The notes below the pieces were generated by a model. It did not search any database. It was not told the origin of the DNA and saw only the letters and a list, made by a program, of their open reading frames with translations. Shown here one piece after another: positions 14,574 through 15,596 of a stretch of 15,596 nucleotides of DNA (positions within the stretch are counted from its first letter, which is position 1; the number at the start of each line of letters is the position of its first letter). Source of the DNA: G039029935 sp039029935. Lineage in GTDB: Bacteria > Chloroflexota > Anaerolineae > Caldilineales > Caldilineaceae. A program made the translations under genes and the position numbers. The stretch covers positions 1 to 15,596 of the forward strand of contig JBCCFC010000151.1 of the NCBI GenBank assembly GCA_039029935.1. The letters are read 5' to 3'.

Positions 14574-14581
14574 TTTGATTG

Positions 14582-15274
14582 TTATGCTTCTGCAACTTTT
14601 TTACTAGCCACAGCTTTCTTGGCTGGACGTTTACTCTTCTTGCCAGAGCTACGTAGTCCGCTGGTTGCATTACGGAGAAACTTCCGAATCGGTGGGACCC
14701 GTGCCAGCAACAAGAATGTGAGGATTGTAGCATAAATCAGCGGTTCTGTCAGATCGAACTTGACCAGCCAGATGAAATGCAACACGGCGAGGATGCCTGA
14801 GACGTAAACCGCTTGATGGAGTCGTTTCCAGTTGCGTCCCAATCGCTTCATCCAGTAGCGTGTGGAGGTCAGTGCCAATGGCAACAGGATTAGGAATGCA
14901 CCAAAACCAGCTAACGCATAAGGTTTGTTGAAGAGTGCATCATTGATGATTAAATCCCAATTAAAGCCAAAGTCTAAGCCGATAAAGGTCAAAAAGTGTA
15001 GCCCAGCATACATAAACGCATGGAGTCCCAATGATTTACGCACGGTCATCACTTTGCGCCAGCCAAACATAAAGTTGAGCGGTGTACAGGCAAGCGATAG
15101 CATCAGCATAATAATGGCGACTTTGCCCGTGTTGTCAGTGACGCTATCAATGGGGTTGACGCCGAGATCGTTATTCAGGAACCGCCAAATTAACAGTAAC
15201 AAGGGCGTGAAGGCGGCAAGGTTGACGGCGAGCCAGAACCAATTTTTATTGAGATATTTTTGTATGTTCGTCAT
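14582..15274 (-). CDS. msrQ: MsrQ, haem-binding membrane subunit of the MsrPQ methionine sulfoxide reductase
   Basis: The product is 230 aa with about six membrane helices. MsrQ (YedZ) holds haem and passes electrons from the quinone pool or flavin reductase to MsrP, which repairs oxidised methionines in envelope proteins. Family landmarks: TGKVAIIMLMLSLACTPL (49-66), then H85 and H93 in LGLHAFMYAGLHF, the PLALTS turn (132-137), LGRNWKRLHQAVY with H153, and LHFIW with H166; these His include the haem ligands. The C-terminal 22 residues (209-230) are a Lys/Ala/Ser-rich tail that is not part of the usual fold. The start is supported by GGAAG about 8 nt upstream. It follows msrP on the same strand, the usual order, with a 108-nt gap. 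A strong palindromic terminator follows it. Confidence 0.95.
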   Translation of the reverse strand: MTNIQKYLNKNWFWLAVNLAAFTPLLLLIWRFLNNDLGVNPIDSVTDNTGKVAIIMLMLSLACTPLNFMFGWRKVMTVRKSLGLHAFMYAGLHFLTFIGLDFGFNWDLIINDALFNKPYALAGFGAFLILLPLALTSTRYWMKRLGRNWKRLHQAVYVSGILAVLHFIWLVKFDLTEPLIYATILTFLLLARVPPIRKFLRNATSGLRSSGKKSKRPAKKAVASKKVAEA

Positions 15275-15316
15275 TTTCGTGCTTCCTTTGTAGATATTTA
15301 TTTAGGATGATGTTCT

Positions 15317-15373
15317 TCCGGGAAGGCGATTAAGATATCTAACCAACCAAGTATCGTAAATCCCTTCCTGGAA
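15317..15373 (-). other. Inverted repeat in the msrP-msrQ gap
   Basis: TTCCGGGAAGGC (15317-15328) matches the reverse complement of 15362-15373 at 10 of 12 bases, and each arm also contains a small palindrome (CTTCCGGGAAG at 15315-15325). There is no T-run, so it may adjust msrQ expression relative to msrP or be an mRNA processing/stability element. Confidence 0.35.
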
Positions 15374-15382
15374 GAGGGAAAT

Positions 15383-15596
15383 TTAGAAATTCGCCTCCAA
15401 GTCCATACCATCATAGAGATACGCAACCTCGTCCGCATAGCCATTAAACATAAAGGTTGGGCGACGGCCAAACTCACCAATGCGGCGCTCGGTAGCCTGT
15501 GACCAGCGTGGGTGGTCCACTTCTGGATTAACATTTGAGTAGAATCCATACTCGTTGGGGGCGGCTTTCATCCAGCTACTGATTGGCATGGTCTCG
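15383..15596 (-). CDS. msrP: MsrP, molybdopterin methionine sulfoxide reductase, C-terminal end (truncated by window edge)
   Basis: The last 70 residues of MsrP (YedY) are visible; the rest lies beyond the right edge. The match to the known C-terminus is clear: WMKAAPNEYGFYSNVNP, then DHPRWSQATER, a Gly/Arg turn, PTFMFNGYADEVAYLY and a GMDLEANF end, corresponding to the E. coli protein's NVNP...DHPRWSQATER...LFNGYA...LY.GLD...NF pattern. MsrP is a periplasmic (exported) molybdenum-cofactor enzyme that reduces methionine sulfoxide in envelope proteins with electrons from MsrQ. The stop is 108 nt before msrQ, so the pair is probably one operon. The cofactor-binding Cys and the Tat signal are outside the window and cannot be checked. 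Confidence 0.95.
   Translation of the reverse strand, partial: ETMPISSWMKAAPNEYGFYSNVNPEVDHPRWSQATERRIGEFGRRPTFMFNGYADEVAYLYDGMDLEANF

Noticed and set aside
15298..15549. Open frame of 83 codons on the minus strand
   Set aside because: It overlaps the MsrP C-terminus in another frame, and MsrP is unmistakable.

Overview
The window looks like chromosomal DNA of a Chloroflexota bacterium, probably of the Anaerolineae/Caldilineae kind. This is an inference from several things: Pro/Thr 'TPTPTP' linkers on surface proteins, a DUF2723 - DUF4012 - sortase-like surface locus, a giant caspase-domain protein, TTG/GTG starts, and by-eye base composition near 50% GC. I see no IS element, integrase, phage gene or CRISPR array.

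Left part (1-4404, all minus strand). From right to left it holds a 1156-residue caspase-like protease fused to a C-terminal alpha/beta hydrolase, then a selenocysteine tRNA (anticodon UCA) with its own strong promoter, a small hypothetical protein, and the start of a response regulator cut by the window edge. The fusion protein is the most notable item. The hexapeptide STRSVG occurs three times in it, written with different synonymous codons. One copy lies in the p20/p10 linker of the protease and two lie in the linker before the hydrolase. That is what one would expect of self-cleavage sites for a metacaspase-type (Arg-specific) protease that matures itself and releases a lipase/esterase-like effector.

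Centre (4405-12768, plus strand). Overlapping divergent promoters at about 4472-4523 serve the fusion gene and a plus-strand operon. The operon's inferred leader would run from about 4507 and contain a repeat array that folds into a long hairpin best formed in the plus-strand RNA. The operon encodes a lipoprotein with a sortase fold lacking the catalytic cysteine, a family 2 glycosyltransferase, an anchored SH3b/DUF11-like wall protein, a DUF2723 multi-spanning membrane protein (GT-C-like), and after a structured gap a DUF4012 membrane protein. Together they suggest assembly or display of a surface glycan or glycoprotein. A probably separate PD-(D/E)XK/Rpn-like nuclease-family gene follows.

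Right part (12819-15596, minus strand). There is a class III-type sirtuin, a DUF2182 membrane protein, the haem membrane subunit MsrQ, and the C-terminal end of MsrP. MsrP and MsrQ form the envelope methionine-sulfoxide reductase pair. A 32-bp perfect palindrome between msrQ and the DUF2182 gene reads both as a terminator and, on the minus strand, as a promoter.

Three intergenic spaces (852-925, 4558-4765, 13581-13627) carry G/T-rich short-phrase repeats, each with its own unit.
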